Assembly (NCBI GenBank): GCA_903849645.1 | Contig: CAINJJ010000047.1 | Location: forward strand, 60,327 to 124,326 | Direction: 5' to 3' | Source of the DNA: an uncultured Acidobacteriaceae bacterium | GTDB lineage: Bacteria > Acidobacteriota > Terriglobia > Terriglobales > Acidobacteriaceae | DNA length: 64,000 bases | In this document: one piece after another, positions 26,052 through 38,240 of the stretch | Position numbering within the stretch: position 1 is the stretch's first letter | How the letters are laid out: every line of letters starts with the position of its first letter | The notes under the pieces: generated by a model | What the model was told of the DNA's origin: nothing | The model's input: only the letters and a program-made list of their open reading frames with translations | Databases searched by the model: none | Translations under genes and position numbers: made by a program

Positions 26052-26584
26052 CGCTTCCCCCCCAATTGCATGCGCACCCGCGCCAGCGCCCGCGAAAGAT
26101 GCGCCTTCACCGTGCCCTCGTTCAACCCCGTGGACCCGGCAATTTCGCTCAGTTCCAACTCTTCGACATAGCGCAGCAGAAACACCGTCCTCTGCCGCTC
26201 GCTCAGCCCTTCCACTGCCTTCCACACCTGGCCTACCCGCTCCTGCGCCAGCAGTTTCTGCTCGGCTGAACTCTCGCCGCTCGGCAGCCACTCGCTGGCC
26301 TCGTCCAGGTCCACGCTGTTGTTCTGCGTCTGACGCCAGAACTGCAGCCGCCGGTTCCGCCAGTGGTCCTTCTGCAGATTGATGGCGATGCGCATCAGCC
26401 AGGTCATGGCGCTCGACTCGCCGCGAAAGCTCGCCCAGTTGCGATGAGCCTTCAAGAAACACTCCTGCGTCAGCGTCTCCGCCAGATCGATGTCGCGCGT
26501 GGACGAAAGCAGAAAACGGAAGATCTGCTGCCGGTGCGCCGTCACCACAGTCGAGAACTCGTCAGCGGCAATCTCGTGCGCCAT
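26048..26584 (-). CDS. ECF sigma factor (sigma-70 family, RpoE-like)
   Basis: A 178-aa alternative sigma factor. Region 2: FRFLLSSTRDIDLAETLTQECFLKAHRNW with the core-binding and -10 recognition segment FRGESSAMTWLMRIAINLQKDHWR. Region 4: LSERQRTVFLLRYVEELELSEIAGSTGLNEGTVKAHLSRALARVR, a clear -35-binding helix-turn-helix. The ATG at 26584 gives a normal N-terminus; a GTG at 26626 adds 14 residues. It is the first gene of the sigma / anti-sigma / Spy-like cluster and probably controls it. Confidence 0.9.
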   Translation of the reverse strand: MAHEIAADEFSTVVTAHRQQIFRFLLSSTRDIDLAETLTQECFLKAHRNWASFRGESSAMTWLMRIAINLQKDHWRNRRLQFWRQTQNNSVDLDEASEWLPSGESSAEQKLLAQERVGQVWKAVEGLSERQRTVFLLRYVEELELSEIAGSTGLNEGTVKAHLSRALARVRMQLGGKR

Positions 26585-26876
26585 GCTATTGCTCTTCGGT
26601 TCCCATGTTGTGCAGGCTGCCATCACACAGGTAGACGCCCGCTCTGTCCGCGAGTTTACCGCCCGTCTCGGATTCCTTGCGAATTTCGCCTTCGGTCTGG
26701 ATGCAATTGGCGTTGCAAGCGCGAAGTTGCAGTGATCGAGGGGGATTCGTCCACTGGAGGGAGGAACCCTGCTCGGGGCAGGATCGAGGGACGCAGATGC
26801 AATCGCGTTTGCAGTGGAATCAACGGGAAATCGCTGAATTTGAGCGCCGCCGTTGCGGCTTGTCCCCGCCCGTTCC

Positions 26877-27850
26877 TTACAGCTTCTCCAGATGGCGAAA
26901 GCCGCCGGTCCCCACCAGCATCAGCGTGAAGAGCAGGAAGTTGTAGCAGGCGTGAACCACCACGCTGGCCGCCAGCGAGCGCGACGCGAGGCGCGTCCAG
27001 CACAGCACCAGGCTCACCGCGACCAGCATCACAAACGGGCCAACCGCGTGCCCCGTCTGCTCTGCATGCATGGCCGCGAAGGGCACGCTGGTGCAGATGG
27101 AGCCGATAACCATGGCCGCCAGCGACCACTGCGCATGACCGTCGGCGGCCAGCGGTCTCGGCGGCTCCTTCTTCACTTTCTCCGTCACCCAGTCGGCAGC
27201 GGTACAGAGGGCCGGCAGCAGAAAGCCGCGAAAGAAAAGCTCCTCAAAGAAAGGCGCAAACGTGACCCCGAAGGCGAACATCAGCCAGGGTGTGCCGGCC
27301 ACCTTCATGATCTTGTCAATCGGCGCATCCTTCTGCGTCGGCATAAGCATTCCGTTGACCAGCGCAAGCACAAAACAGGCAAAGGCGGCTCCGAGGAGCC
27401 GGTTGCGCAGGCGCAGCGCGGTGGCGCCGTTCCATGCCAGCCCATCAAAGAATCCCCTATCCCACAGAGGCGGATAGAGCAGCAGGCATCCCCCGAGCAT
27501 GAAGATGTAAATCAGTCCCTGGCTTCCCAGGGTGTAGCGGATATCGGCCATCGCCTGTTTCGAGTTAGCTATGCCGAAAAGATGAAAGTAGAGAGCAGAG
27601 CGGGTGAGGAGAGTGGCGGCGAGGACGGCAAAAAACGCCGGGAGCCCAAGTATGCAAAGGTGCCCAAAATTGGGTATGCGCCCCGGCCCGGAAAACCGCG
27701 GCTGCGGGGCTGATTGAATCGGTTGAGATGCGAACTCTGGCGGGGCAGCCTCTTCCAACGCCGCTGCCTCGCTCGACGCATCAACATCGGCGGCCTCGCC
27801 CGGCTCCTGCGCAAACAGATGCGCGCGCTCCTCGAAGCCCTCGTCCCCAC

Positions 27851-27854
<4 letters not shown>
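26877..27854 (-). CDS. CPBP family intramembrane glutamic endopeptidase
   Basis: A 325-aa membrane protein with an acidic, disordered N-terminus (1-60) and about eight helices. All CPBP motifs are present: [11 protein letters not shown] (E204, E205, R209), FAAMHAEQ (H263) and VVVHACYNF (H301, N305), so it should be an active CAAX-type or bacteriocin-processing-like protease. The start ATG at 27854 overlaps the uvrA stop by four bases, so it is translated with uvrA. No functional link to repair is known; the coupling may be incidental. Confidence 0.88.
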
Positions 27855-30853
<2,999 letters not shown>

Positions 30854-30930
30854 GTTGGGTCAATTGGGAAGTGGTGGGAACTGGAAGGGCAGGCAACCCG
30901 CCAGCGGCAAGTTTGCATCCCTCCAGGGGT

Positions 30931-30960
30931 ATTCTATTGGTCAATAGAATCAAGGGTCAA
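30931..30960 (-). promoter_or_regulatory. uvrA promoter with overlapping 20-bp palindromic operator
   Basis: Minus strand: -35 TTGACC (30960-30955), 18-bp spacer, -10 TAGAAT (30936-30931). The perfect palindrome ATTCTATTGGTCAATAGAAT (30931-30950) covers the -10 and most of the spacer, ideal for a repressor. A LexA-type SOS regulator is the natural guess, unproven. Confidence 0.65.
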
Positions 30961-31081
30961 CGAAGCGCCCTTTTCTGAGACAATCGCAGGGACGATGGAC
31001 AAGAGGGCCAGACACTGGCCCTTGCAAAAGAGTGCAAAACGGTACGGCCGCTTCATCGGCTCCCGAGCCAAGGATGCTGGA

Positions 31082-31249
31082 ATGGAAGATTTCTTTAACC
31101 TGACGATGTTGATCGCGGCTTCGATCGGCTCTCTTGCCTTCGGCATCCTCGCCGCTTACGGAGTTCTCCGCGCCGGGTTCTGGCTGATGCGTCCCGAGCC
31201 GCGCAGGTCGCCTGTCAAGACCCGCCCCCAGGTCGCGCGCACCCTTTAG
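31082..31249 (+). CDS. Small membrane protein
   Basis: A 55-aa protein, MEDFFNLTMLIAASIGSLAF, with one transmembrane helix (residues 8-35) and a basic tail (RPEPRRSPVKTRPQVARTL). The ATG at 31082 is preceded by AAGGATGCTGGA. It reads away from uvrA. Its composition looks like a genuine short membrane protein of acidobacterial type; no function known. Confidence 0.55.
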   Translation: MEDFFNLTMLIAASIGSLAFGILAAYGVLRAGFWLMRPEPRRSPVKTRPQVARTL

Positions 31250-31317
31250 CCCTGCTTTCCCTACCTTTGACCCGCTCCCTTTGAAACCTGGACGGCAACA
31301 AGAGCCTGCCGGAGCCT

Positions 31318-32070
31318 CTACGGCTGGGGCACCGGGGGCATCGGCATCTGCTGCGGCACGCCGTTGCGCGGCTGCACCTGCTGCATCATCTGCTGCTGGC
31401 GCTGCTGCAGCATGTCCTGCATCAGTTGCTGCGGTGTGCGAAACGAGTTCGGCGGCCGAACGGGCGGCGCCGGCGGCGCTTCGTCCGGGTCGGCGTCCTC
31501 ATCGGGCGCTTTGGGCTGGCTGCCATCGGCGGTTTGCGCGGCATCTTTCTTCCGCGAACTGAGCACAATCTCTCGCGGCGCACCCTGCCCCTGGTCGCCC
31601 ACCATCAAAATGTTGTACCCCGCGCCCTGGAGCAGTTGGGTGAGCACGTCGCGCGCCTGGCCCGGTCCGTAGGCGCCGAAGATGCGCTCATCGCTGCCCA
31701 GCCCTTCCACGCTGGCTCCGGTGACGGTCGAGACGTCGGTCATAATCTGCTTGAGGCTTGAATTCTTTGCCTCGATGCGCAGCCCATGGCTATCCCAGGT
31801 CACCGCCGCCTGCATCGGCTTTTCGTTGGCAGGCCATTTGGGCAGCTCCGGCGCGGGCGGCTCTTCTGGAACCACGACGGGCTCAACCGGCGCGGCGGCA
31901 GCAACTGGACGCTTGTGAGCGCGCGCTGACCTGTGAGCCGTCCCCGCCGGCGCAGCAGTAGACAGCTCCTGTGCCGCGGCGAGCTGGATCCCGAAAAGCG
32001 CGACCACCAGCAGCATCCACCCACTCATCCTGCTGGAAACCGGCAATAGAAAAAACAAGCAATTGCGCAT
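31318..32070 (-). CDS. Secreted protein with an STN/secretin-N-like domain
   Basis: A 250-aa exported protein: signal peptide (MSGWMLLVVALFGIQLAAAQE region, after a short N-terminal extension), an Ala/Pro/Val-rich linker, then about 70 residues resembling the STN fold: LRIEAKNSSLKQIMTDVSTVTGASVEGLGSDERIFGAYG followed by DVLTQLLQGAGYNILMVG. The tail is rich in Pro, Gln and Met (QQLMQDMLQQRQQQMMQQ). STN domains occur in secretins and TonB-dependent receptors, so an outer-membrane or secretion role is possible. Start ATG at 32070 has GGGAG nine bases upstream. It diverges from the next gene. Confidence 0.65.
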   Translation of the reverse strand: MRNCLFFLLPVSSRMSGWMLLVVALFGIQLAAAQELSTAAPAGTAHRSARAHKRPVAAAAPVEPVVVPEEPPAPELPKWPANEKPMQAAVTWDSHGLRIEAKNSSLKQIMTDVSTVTGASVEGLGSDERIFGAYGPGQARDVLTQLLQGAGYNILMVGDQGQGAPREIVLSSRKKDAAQTADGSQPKAPDEDADPDEAPPAPPVRPPNSFRTPQQLMQDMLQQRQQQMMQQVQPRNGVPQQMPMPPVPQP

Positions 32071-32212
32071 GGGTATCGGCTCCCGGCCGGTGGCTGCTTT
32101 GTTGCGCGGCCCTGTGCCTCGCACAGCGCAGTCCATTGCCGCTCCACTGTAATAGACTACCAGTGGTCCGGCGGCGCTCACAACGAGGTTTCCGCCGGCG
32201 GAGAAAACGCCC

Positions 32213-33280
32213 GTGCCGATTTGCCACAGGACCGAATCACGGCCTGCATTGCGAGCCAGGACGAATTTCAAATTGCTGCCGCGAACCGCGGCGGGCCGGT
32301 GGTTTGCCGCGGCCACTCTGCTGGCCATGCTGCTGAGCCCGAGTGCTGTCCGGGCCACCAGTTGCACCACGCAGGCCGAGCTGAACGCCCAGGACCGCAA
32401 TGCCCTCACCGCGGCCGGTGGCCGCCTGGCCGTAGCCGTTGGCCAGCAGGACTTTGCCGCCCTTCAAGCGGCATTGCTGCCTGCTGAGGCCCAGGATTGG
32501 GAGGGGATCCGCTCCGTGGTCGAAGGCGCCGCGCCCCTGGTCAAAGGCGGACAGGTGCAGCTCCGCAGCCTTTACCTGCTCGACGCCAGCACCCTGGTGG
32601 GTGCGGCGGACACGCAGTTCTTCTGCTCCAACGCCAGCGGATCGATGACCGTCACCATCTCCATGCGCGCCCTGCCGCCCGGCCGCTACGCCGTGGTCCT
32701 GGCCGACGCCGCAGGCGCGCCGCTGGGCGGGCAGATGGGCTTCATCCTGGCCTGGGACGCCACCGGCGCCACCCCCGCCTGGAAGCTGGGCGGCCTCACC
32801 ATCCGCCAGGGCGTACTGGACGGCCATGACGGTGTGTGGTGGTGGTCCCGCTCCCGGGAACTGGTCAAAGCTGGACTTCCCTGGGCCGCCTGGTACGGCT
32901 ACGAGGCCGCTCGGTCGCTGCTCGTGCCGGTCGACTTTCTCTCCTCGCCCAACCTTGAAAAGCTAAGCGCCGAACAGACCCAGATCAAGCCCGCCCCCCA
33001 GGATGCGTTTCCTTACACCCTGCTTGACGGCCCGCGCACCTGGAAGATCGACGCCATCCATCTTGACGTGACCCTGCGCCAGGGCGACCTGGGCGTCGTG
33101 TATGAATCGACCGGCGTCACCGACCCCGCCGCGCAGCGCACCGAGGCGGTGGCCGTCCTGACAGCCCTGCTCAAGGCGCAGCCCGGCCTGCGGGAGAACT
33201 TCCACGGCCTCTGGGCCTATGCCGTCAAGGACGGCAAGCCCACGCCCATCATCGAGCTGCCCATGGCGCAGATTCCGTAA
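32213..33280 (+). CDS. Secreted protein of unknown function
   Basis: A 355-aa protein with an N-terminal signal ([21 protein letters not shown], cleavage near residue 48). The mature part has [40 protein letters not shown], then beta-rich segments and Trp-rich [28 protein letters not shown]. Two Cys residues are conserved in spacing (TSCTTQ and FFCSN) and could form a disulphide. Start GTG at 32213; a TTG at 32273 would give a tighter signal peptide. Family not recognised; it looks like a conserved acidobacterial exported protein. The stop lies 52 bp before the threonine aldolase start. Confidence 0.7.
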   Translation: MPICHRTESRPALRARTNFKLLPRTAAGRWFAAATLLAMLLSPSAVRATSCTTQAELNAQDRNALTAAGGRLAVAVGQQDFAALQAALLPAEAQDWEGIRSVVEGAAPLVKGGQVQLRSLYLLDASTLVGAADTQFFCSNASGSMTVTISMRALPPGRYAVVLADAAGAPLGGQMGFILAWDATGATPAWKLGGLTIRQGVLDGHDGVWWWSRSRELVKAGLPWAAWYGYEAARSLLVPVDFLSSPNLEKLSAEQTQIKPAPQDAFPYTLLDGPRTWKIDAIHLDVTLRQGDLGVVYESTGVTDPAAQRTEAVAVLTALLKAQPGLRENFHGLWAYAVKDGKPTPIIELPMAQIP

Positions 33281-33289
33281 TTGCGACCT

Positions 33290-33317
33290 CTGTCCCCTGT
33301 CCACTGTTCACTGTTCA
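33290..33317. repeat. Degenerate heptamer tandem array, CTGTYCM x4
   Basis: Four consecutive 7-mers (CTGTCCC, CTGTCCA, CTGTTCA, CTGTTCA) sit in the 52-bp gap between two genes, just before the ltaE ribosome binding site. Confidence 0.75.
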
Positions 33318-33332
33318 CTTCCGGAGAAGCCC

Positions 33333-34379
<1,047 letters not shown>

Positions 34380-34515
34380 GTTTCTGGCGCAGCAGGCAGT
34401 CGCGCTGGCGCCGGCATTCACGTTGGCTTCATGTGCGCCATTTATCCTCGATTGCGGATAGACGCGGATGCCAGCGCTGGCCCAGAGCCGGGTTTTCCAA
34501 TGGAGAGAGACCAAG

Positions 34516-35607
34516 ATGACCGTCAAGCCGTTCGCTGTTGCAACCCTCGCCCTCATGCTTCCGTTTGCAGTTCTGGCCCACTCGCAGGCAAGCGGCCCTT
34601 ACCAGGTCCAGAAGATTCAGCTCGTTGGGGGCGAAGGAGGGTTTGACTACATCACCGCCGACACCGACGGGCGCAACCTCTATGTAGCCCGCTCCGGGCC
34701 CGCCGGCCACATTGGCGTCTTCAACCTCGACACGCTGGCCCCTGTGGGCGATATCGCCGGCGTCAGCGCGCATGGCGGGGCAGTGGACACCGCCACCGGC
34801 CACGGCTTTGCGACCTCCAAGCCGGTCACGATGTTTGACGCCAAGACCTTCGCGGTGCTGAAGAAGATCGACGTCGAAGGCAATCCGGACGGGTATCTCA
34901 ACGACACGTTCAACCACCGCTTCTACATCCTCAGCCACGCGGCGCCGAACATCACGGTTCTCGATGACAAGGATGGCTCCATCCTCGGCACCATCGACAT
35001 CGGCGGCGCCCCCGAGCAGGCGGTCGCCGACGGGCAGGGCAAGATCTATGTGGACATTGAAGACAAGTCCGCCATTGCCGTCATTGACGCCGGCGCCATG
35101 AAGATGACCGGCAAATATGACCTCTCCAGCAAGGGCGGCGGCTGCGCCGGGCTGGCCCTGGACGCCAAGAACAACATCCTCTTCGCCGCCTGCCGCGACA
35201 ACAAGAACATGATCATCCTCTCGGCGACCGATGGGCACATCATCACGGACCTGCCCATCGGCACCGGATGCGATGGGGCCTTCTTCAATCCGGCGACCAT
35301 GGAGACCTTCAGTTCGCAGGGAGACGGCACGCTGACCGTGATCAAGGAGGACTCGCCCACCAGCTTCTCGGTTGAGCAGACGATTCCCACGCCGGCGCGG
35401 GCCAAGACCCTGACTCTGGACCCCAAGACCAACCGCATCTTCACCATGACAGCGGAGTTCGGTCCCGTGCCTGCCGCGCCGCCGGCGCCTCCCGCCACGG
35501 CTGCTCCTGCAGCAGGCGGGCCGCCCGCCGGAGCCCCGGCCTGGATGCGCGGTCCCCGCGCGCCCATGATCCCCGGATCGTTCCAGATACTGGTCATCGG
35601 AAAGTAG
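34516..35607 (+). CDS. Secreted YncE-like beta-propeller protein
   Basis: A 363-aa exported protein: signal peptide (VKPFAVATLALMLPFAVLAHSQA) then repeated 40-45-residue blades of YncE/YVTN type: GFDYITADTDGRNLYVARSG, IGVFNLDTLAPVGDI, TMFDAKTFAVLKKIDVEGNPDG, ITVLDDKDGSILGTIDIGG and AIAVIDAGAMKMTGKYDL. A Pro/Ala-rich stretch precedes the end. Such propellers bind partners or small molecules in the periplasm; enzymatic activity is not evident. Start ATG 34516 with GGAGAGA upstream. Confidence 0.8.
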   Translation: MTVKPFAVATLALMLPFAVLAHSQASGPYQVQKIQLVGGEGGFDYITADTDGRNLYVARSGPAGHIGVFNLDTLAPVGDIAGVSAHGGAVDTATGHGFATSKPVTMFDAKTFAVLKKIDVEGNPDGYLNDTFNHRFYILSHAAPNITVLDDKDGSILGTIDIGGAPEQAVADGQGKIYVDIEDKSAIAVIDAGAMKMTGKYDLSSKGGGCAGLALDAKNNILFAACRDNKNMIILSATDGHIITDLPIGTGCDGAFFNPATMETFSSQGDGTLTVIKEDSPTSFSVEQTIPTPARAKTLTLDPKTNRIFTMTAEFGPVPAAPPAPPATAAPAAGGPPAGAPAWMRGPRAPMIPGSFQILVIGK

Positions 35608-35662
35608 CCCAACCAGGCCCGGCCGCAAGGCGGAGGCCCAAGGGCCGTCCTCCCCGGCAGGT

Positions 35663-35700
35663 GAACAACGAAGGCGCGCCTCGGCCCGGCTTCGTTGTTC
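35663..35700 (+). terminator. Hairpin downstream of the YncE-like gene
   Basis: GAACAACGAAG / CTTCGTTGTTC, 11-bp perfect stem with a 16-nt loop, 55 bp after the stop. Flanking AGG/CCT can extend it. Only a weak T-rich stretch follows. Confidence 0.55.
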
Positions 35701-35899
35701 TCCTGCTGTTTCTGTATGGGACGTCGCCAAACGGCTGAGCAATCCGGGCCAGCATGGGCCATTCCGGCAGGCGTACAAGTGACCTATGTGCGGCAACCGC
35801 TTTTTGCGTGAACATCTCCGCCGCATGACGTTGAATCCATCAACGGGCCGGAGCGAACGGGTTGATCCGGAAACGCAACATCGCTGGAGGACTCGCTTC

Positions 35900-36193
35900 A
35901 TGGTCAAGAAAGCTGCACTTGCTGTCCTGTTTGCAATCACCTTGTGCCCGCTCGCATCGTTCGGGCAAATTGCCATTCGCATCGGCCCGCCGCCGCCGGT
36001 CTACGAGAATCGCGGCCACGCGCCGGACAGGGGTTACATCTGGATTGGCGGTTACCAGCGCCGCGATGGCGACCACTACACCTGGAATCCCGGCCGCTGG
36101 GAGCGCCCCCCGCAGGACCACCAACGCTGGCAGGCGCATCGCTGGAAGCATCGCCACGGAGAATGGGTGATGGAGGAAGGTCACTGGCGTTAG
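35900..36193 (+). CDS. Small exported WxxGxW-repeat protein
   Basis: A 97-aa protein with a signal peptide (KKAALAVLFAITLCPLASFG) and a Trp/His/Arg-rich mature part of YXWGXW type: YIWIGGYQRRDGDHYTWNPGRW, then QRWQAHRWKHRHGEWVMEEGHW. Such short repeats are common in exported proteins of Acidobacteria and Proteobacteria; role unknown. Start ATG 35900 has GGAGG nine bases upstream. A very strong hairpin follows. Confidence 0.75.
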   Translation: MVKKAALAVLFAITLCPLASFGQIAIRIGPPPPVYENRGHAPDRGYIWIGGYQRRDGDHYTWNPGRWERPPQDHQRWQAHRWKHRHGEWVMEEGHWR

Positions 36194-36207
36194 ACTGATC
36201 TCTCAAC

Positions 36208-36251
36208 CAACACAAGGAAAGCGAGGCGGATGCCTCGCTTTCCTTGTGTTG
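36208..36251. terminator. Bidirectional terminator with a 20-bp perfect stem
   Basis: CAACACAAGGAAAGCGAGGC pairs perfectly with its complement across a GGAT loop. It separates the WxxGxW gene from the convergent mrp gene, so it can end both transcripts. T-tracts are short; the stem alone is very stable. Confidence 0.75.
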
Positions 36252-36268
36252 CAAGAAGACCCGACGCG

Positions 36269-37099
36269 CTAGCTGATTTCGAGAACGTCCGTGGCCGCCG
36301 CGGCAGCGGCCTCCGCCTGCTCCATCACCTTCTCCGCCACGGCATAGAACTCCGCAGCCTGCGGGCTTTTGGGCCCGGCGAGCGCCACTGGCATTCCCCG
36401 GTCACCGCCCTCGCGAATGGCGGGCACCAGTTCAATGGAACCCAGGAACGGCACACCAAATTGCTTGGCCGTGCGCTCCGCGCCGCCCTTGGAGAAGATG
36501 TCGATGACCTCATGGCAATGGGGGCAGGTGAAGTGGCTCATATTCTCCACAATTCCCAGCACCTCCACGTTGACCTGGGCAAACATCTCCAGCGCCTTGC
36601 GCGCGTCCTGCAGCGCCACGTCGCTGGGCGTTGACACCACCACGGCGCCGGTCAGCGGCACTGTCTGCACCAGCGAAATCACCACGTCGCCTGTGCCCGG
36701 AGGCAGGTCGACGATCAGGTAGTCCAGCTCGCCCCACTCCACCTGCTGCAGAAACTGGCGAATGATCTGGTGCAGCATGGGCCCGCGCATCACCAGCGGC
36801 TTGTCGCCGGGGGAGATGTAGCCGATGGAGATGGTTTTGATGCCGTGGGTTTCATTGGGAATGATCTGGTTGCCCGCGCCCACCGCGGGCTGCTGCGTGG
36901 AACCCATCATTAGCGGCACATTGGGGCCGTAGATGTCAGCGTCGATGAGGCCGACGCGCTGGCCGAGCCGCGAGAGGGCAATAGCCAGGTTGACGGCGAC
37001 GGTGGTCTTGCCGACGCCGCCTTTTCCTGAACCTACGGCGACGATCTTTGAGATGCCCGGCAAAGCCACGGGCGAAGGCATGGCGGCTGAATGAGCCAT
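36269..37099 (-). CDS. apbC: Mrp/NBP35-family iron-sulfur carrier ATPase
   Basis: Binds and transfers Fe-S clusters to apoproteins. The 276-aa product has the deviant Walker A VGSGKGGVGKTTVAVNLA (22-39), GLIDADIYGPNVP, LIVDLPPGTGD and, near residue 190, the cluster-binding CPHC motif in NMSHFTCPHCHEVIDIF. It lacks the N-terminal MIP18/DUF59 domain often fused in longer relatives. Start ATG at 37099. The hotdog thioesterase gene is 51 bp upstream on the same strand. Confidence 0.93.
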   Translation of the reverse strand: MAHSAAMPSPVALPGISKIVAVGSGKGGVGKTTVAVNLAIALSRLGQRVGLIDADIYGPNVPLMMGSTQQPAVGAGNQIIPNETHGIKTISIGYISPGDKPLVMRGPMLHQIIRQFLQQVEWGELDYLIVDLPPGTGDVVISLVQTVPLTGAVVVSTPSDVALQDARKALEMFAQVNVEVLGIVENMSHFTCPHCHEVIDIFSKGGAERTAKQFGVPFLGSIELVPAIREGGDRGMPVALAGPKSPQAAEFYAVAEKVMEQAEAAAAAATDVLEIS

Positions 37100-37150
37100 T
37101 GTGTCTGTCTGCTCCTTTTTTCTGGAAACCCTTCCGTGCAGGGCGTCGGT

Positions 37151-37705
37151 TTAAGTCGATTGAGGTTCCGTTGCGGCAGCGCCATCCAGGGCGGCGGTCT
37201 CCAACTGCGCTTTCTTCCGTCGCGCGCCTTCCGCTTCCCGATGCTGGCGGCGCAACTGAGCGTCGTCATAGCGCCGCAGCTCGTCGGCAGTCTCCGGCAC
37301 AACCTGCGGCACGCGCACCCGCAGGCCGCTCTTGTCGATGGCCACAAACACCAGGTAGGCGCTTGCCACGTGCTTGGAGATGCCGGTCTGCGTGTTCTCC
37401 GCCCACACCTTCACGCCCACCTCCATCGAAGTGGTAAAGGCGCGGTTGATGCTCGACTTCAAGGTCACAAGATCGCCCAGGTGGACGGGCTCAATGAAGT
37501 CGATGTGATCCATGGCCGCGGTCACGATGTAGGTGCGCGCATGGCGATAGGCGGCCATGGCGGCCGTCAGGTCGATGAAGTGCATCAGCCTTCCGCCCAG
37601 CAGGTTGCCCAGCGTATTGGTGTCGTTGGGCAAGATCAGCTCGGTCATCTCCGATTGCGTGCTGGCAACCGTGCGGGATGCTGGATTGGTTGCGGTGCTA
37701 CTCAT
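37151..37705 (-). CDS. Acyl-CoA thioesterase (hotdog fold, YciA-like)
   Basis: Hydrolyses acyl-CoA to free acid and CoA in the cytosol. The 184-aa protein has the hotdog core: LPNDTNTLGNLLGGRLMHFIDLTAAMAAYRHA, with Asn/Asp active-site residues on the central helix, then DHIDFIEPVHLGDLVTLKSSINRAFTTSMEVGVKVWAEN. The tail is Lys/Arg/Ala-rich. The ATG at 37705 begins MSSTATNPASRTVAST; an upstream extension to 37795 runs into the intergenic region and is unlikely. Confidence 0.87.
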   Translation of the reverse strand: MSSTATNPASRTVASTQSEMTELILPNDTNTLGNLLGGRLMHFIDLTAAMAAYRHARTYIVTAAMDHIDFIEPVHLGDLVTLKSSINRAFTTSMEVGVKVWAENTQTGISKHVASAYLVFVAIDKSGLRVRVPQVVPETADELRRYDDAQLRRQHREAEGARRKKAQLETAALDGAAATEPQST

Positions 37706-37866
37706 GGATGTCTGCTCCGTTCGCTCATGCGCTGCTTTCCCTGCTCCGCCGCCCGATAGAATGAAGCTGGCGGCAGCCGTTCGCAGCAGGCACACAGTTC
37801 CAGTTTCGGCAATCGCCGCCGATTACGCAAATCCTCCACGGCGCATTGTGGAAACGGACGGCCCAA

Positions 37867-38178
37867 ATGGACAAACTCGCAGGACTCCGGGAGATTCTTG
37901 AGCTCGACCCCAAAAACAGCTTTGCCCGCTACGGACTGGCCATGGAGTTGGCCGGCCGCGGGGAAACGGCGGAGGCCCTTGCCGAGTTCCAGACCCTGCT
38001 GGCCAACGACCCCGACTACACCGCCGGCTACTTCATGGCCGCCCAGACGCTGGCCTCCGCCGCCCGCACCGCGGAAGCCATCGAGCAACTGAAGGCCGGC
38101 ATCGCATCCGCCATGCGCACGGGCAACCGCCATGCCATGAGCGAGATGCAAGCGATGCTGGACGAGTTGGACCGGTAG
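37867..38178 (+). CDS. Small TPR protein
   Basis: A 103-aa soluble helical protein with two to three TPR-type repeats: REILELDPKNSFARYGLAMELAGRG, ALAEFQTLLANDPDYTAGYFMAAQTLA, and AIEQLKAGIASAMRTGNRHAMSEMQAM. Expected to mediate protein contacts. Start ATG at 37867 (GTG at 37846 possible). It stands 62 bp before the next, exported protein. Confidence 0.7.
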   Translation: MDKLAGLREILELDPKNSFARYGLAMELAGRGETAEALAEFQTLLANDPDYTAGYFMAAQTLASAARTAEAIEQLKAGIASAMRTGNRHAMSEMQAMLDELDR

Positions 38179-38240
38179 AGGGCTGGCCGCCCTTGCCCAC
38201 ATGGAGATTCCAACATAGTCTTGGCCAAACGAAAGCAGGT

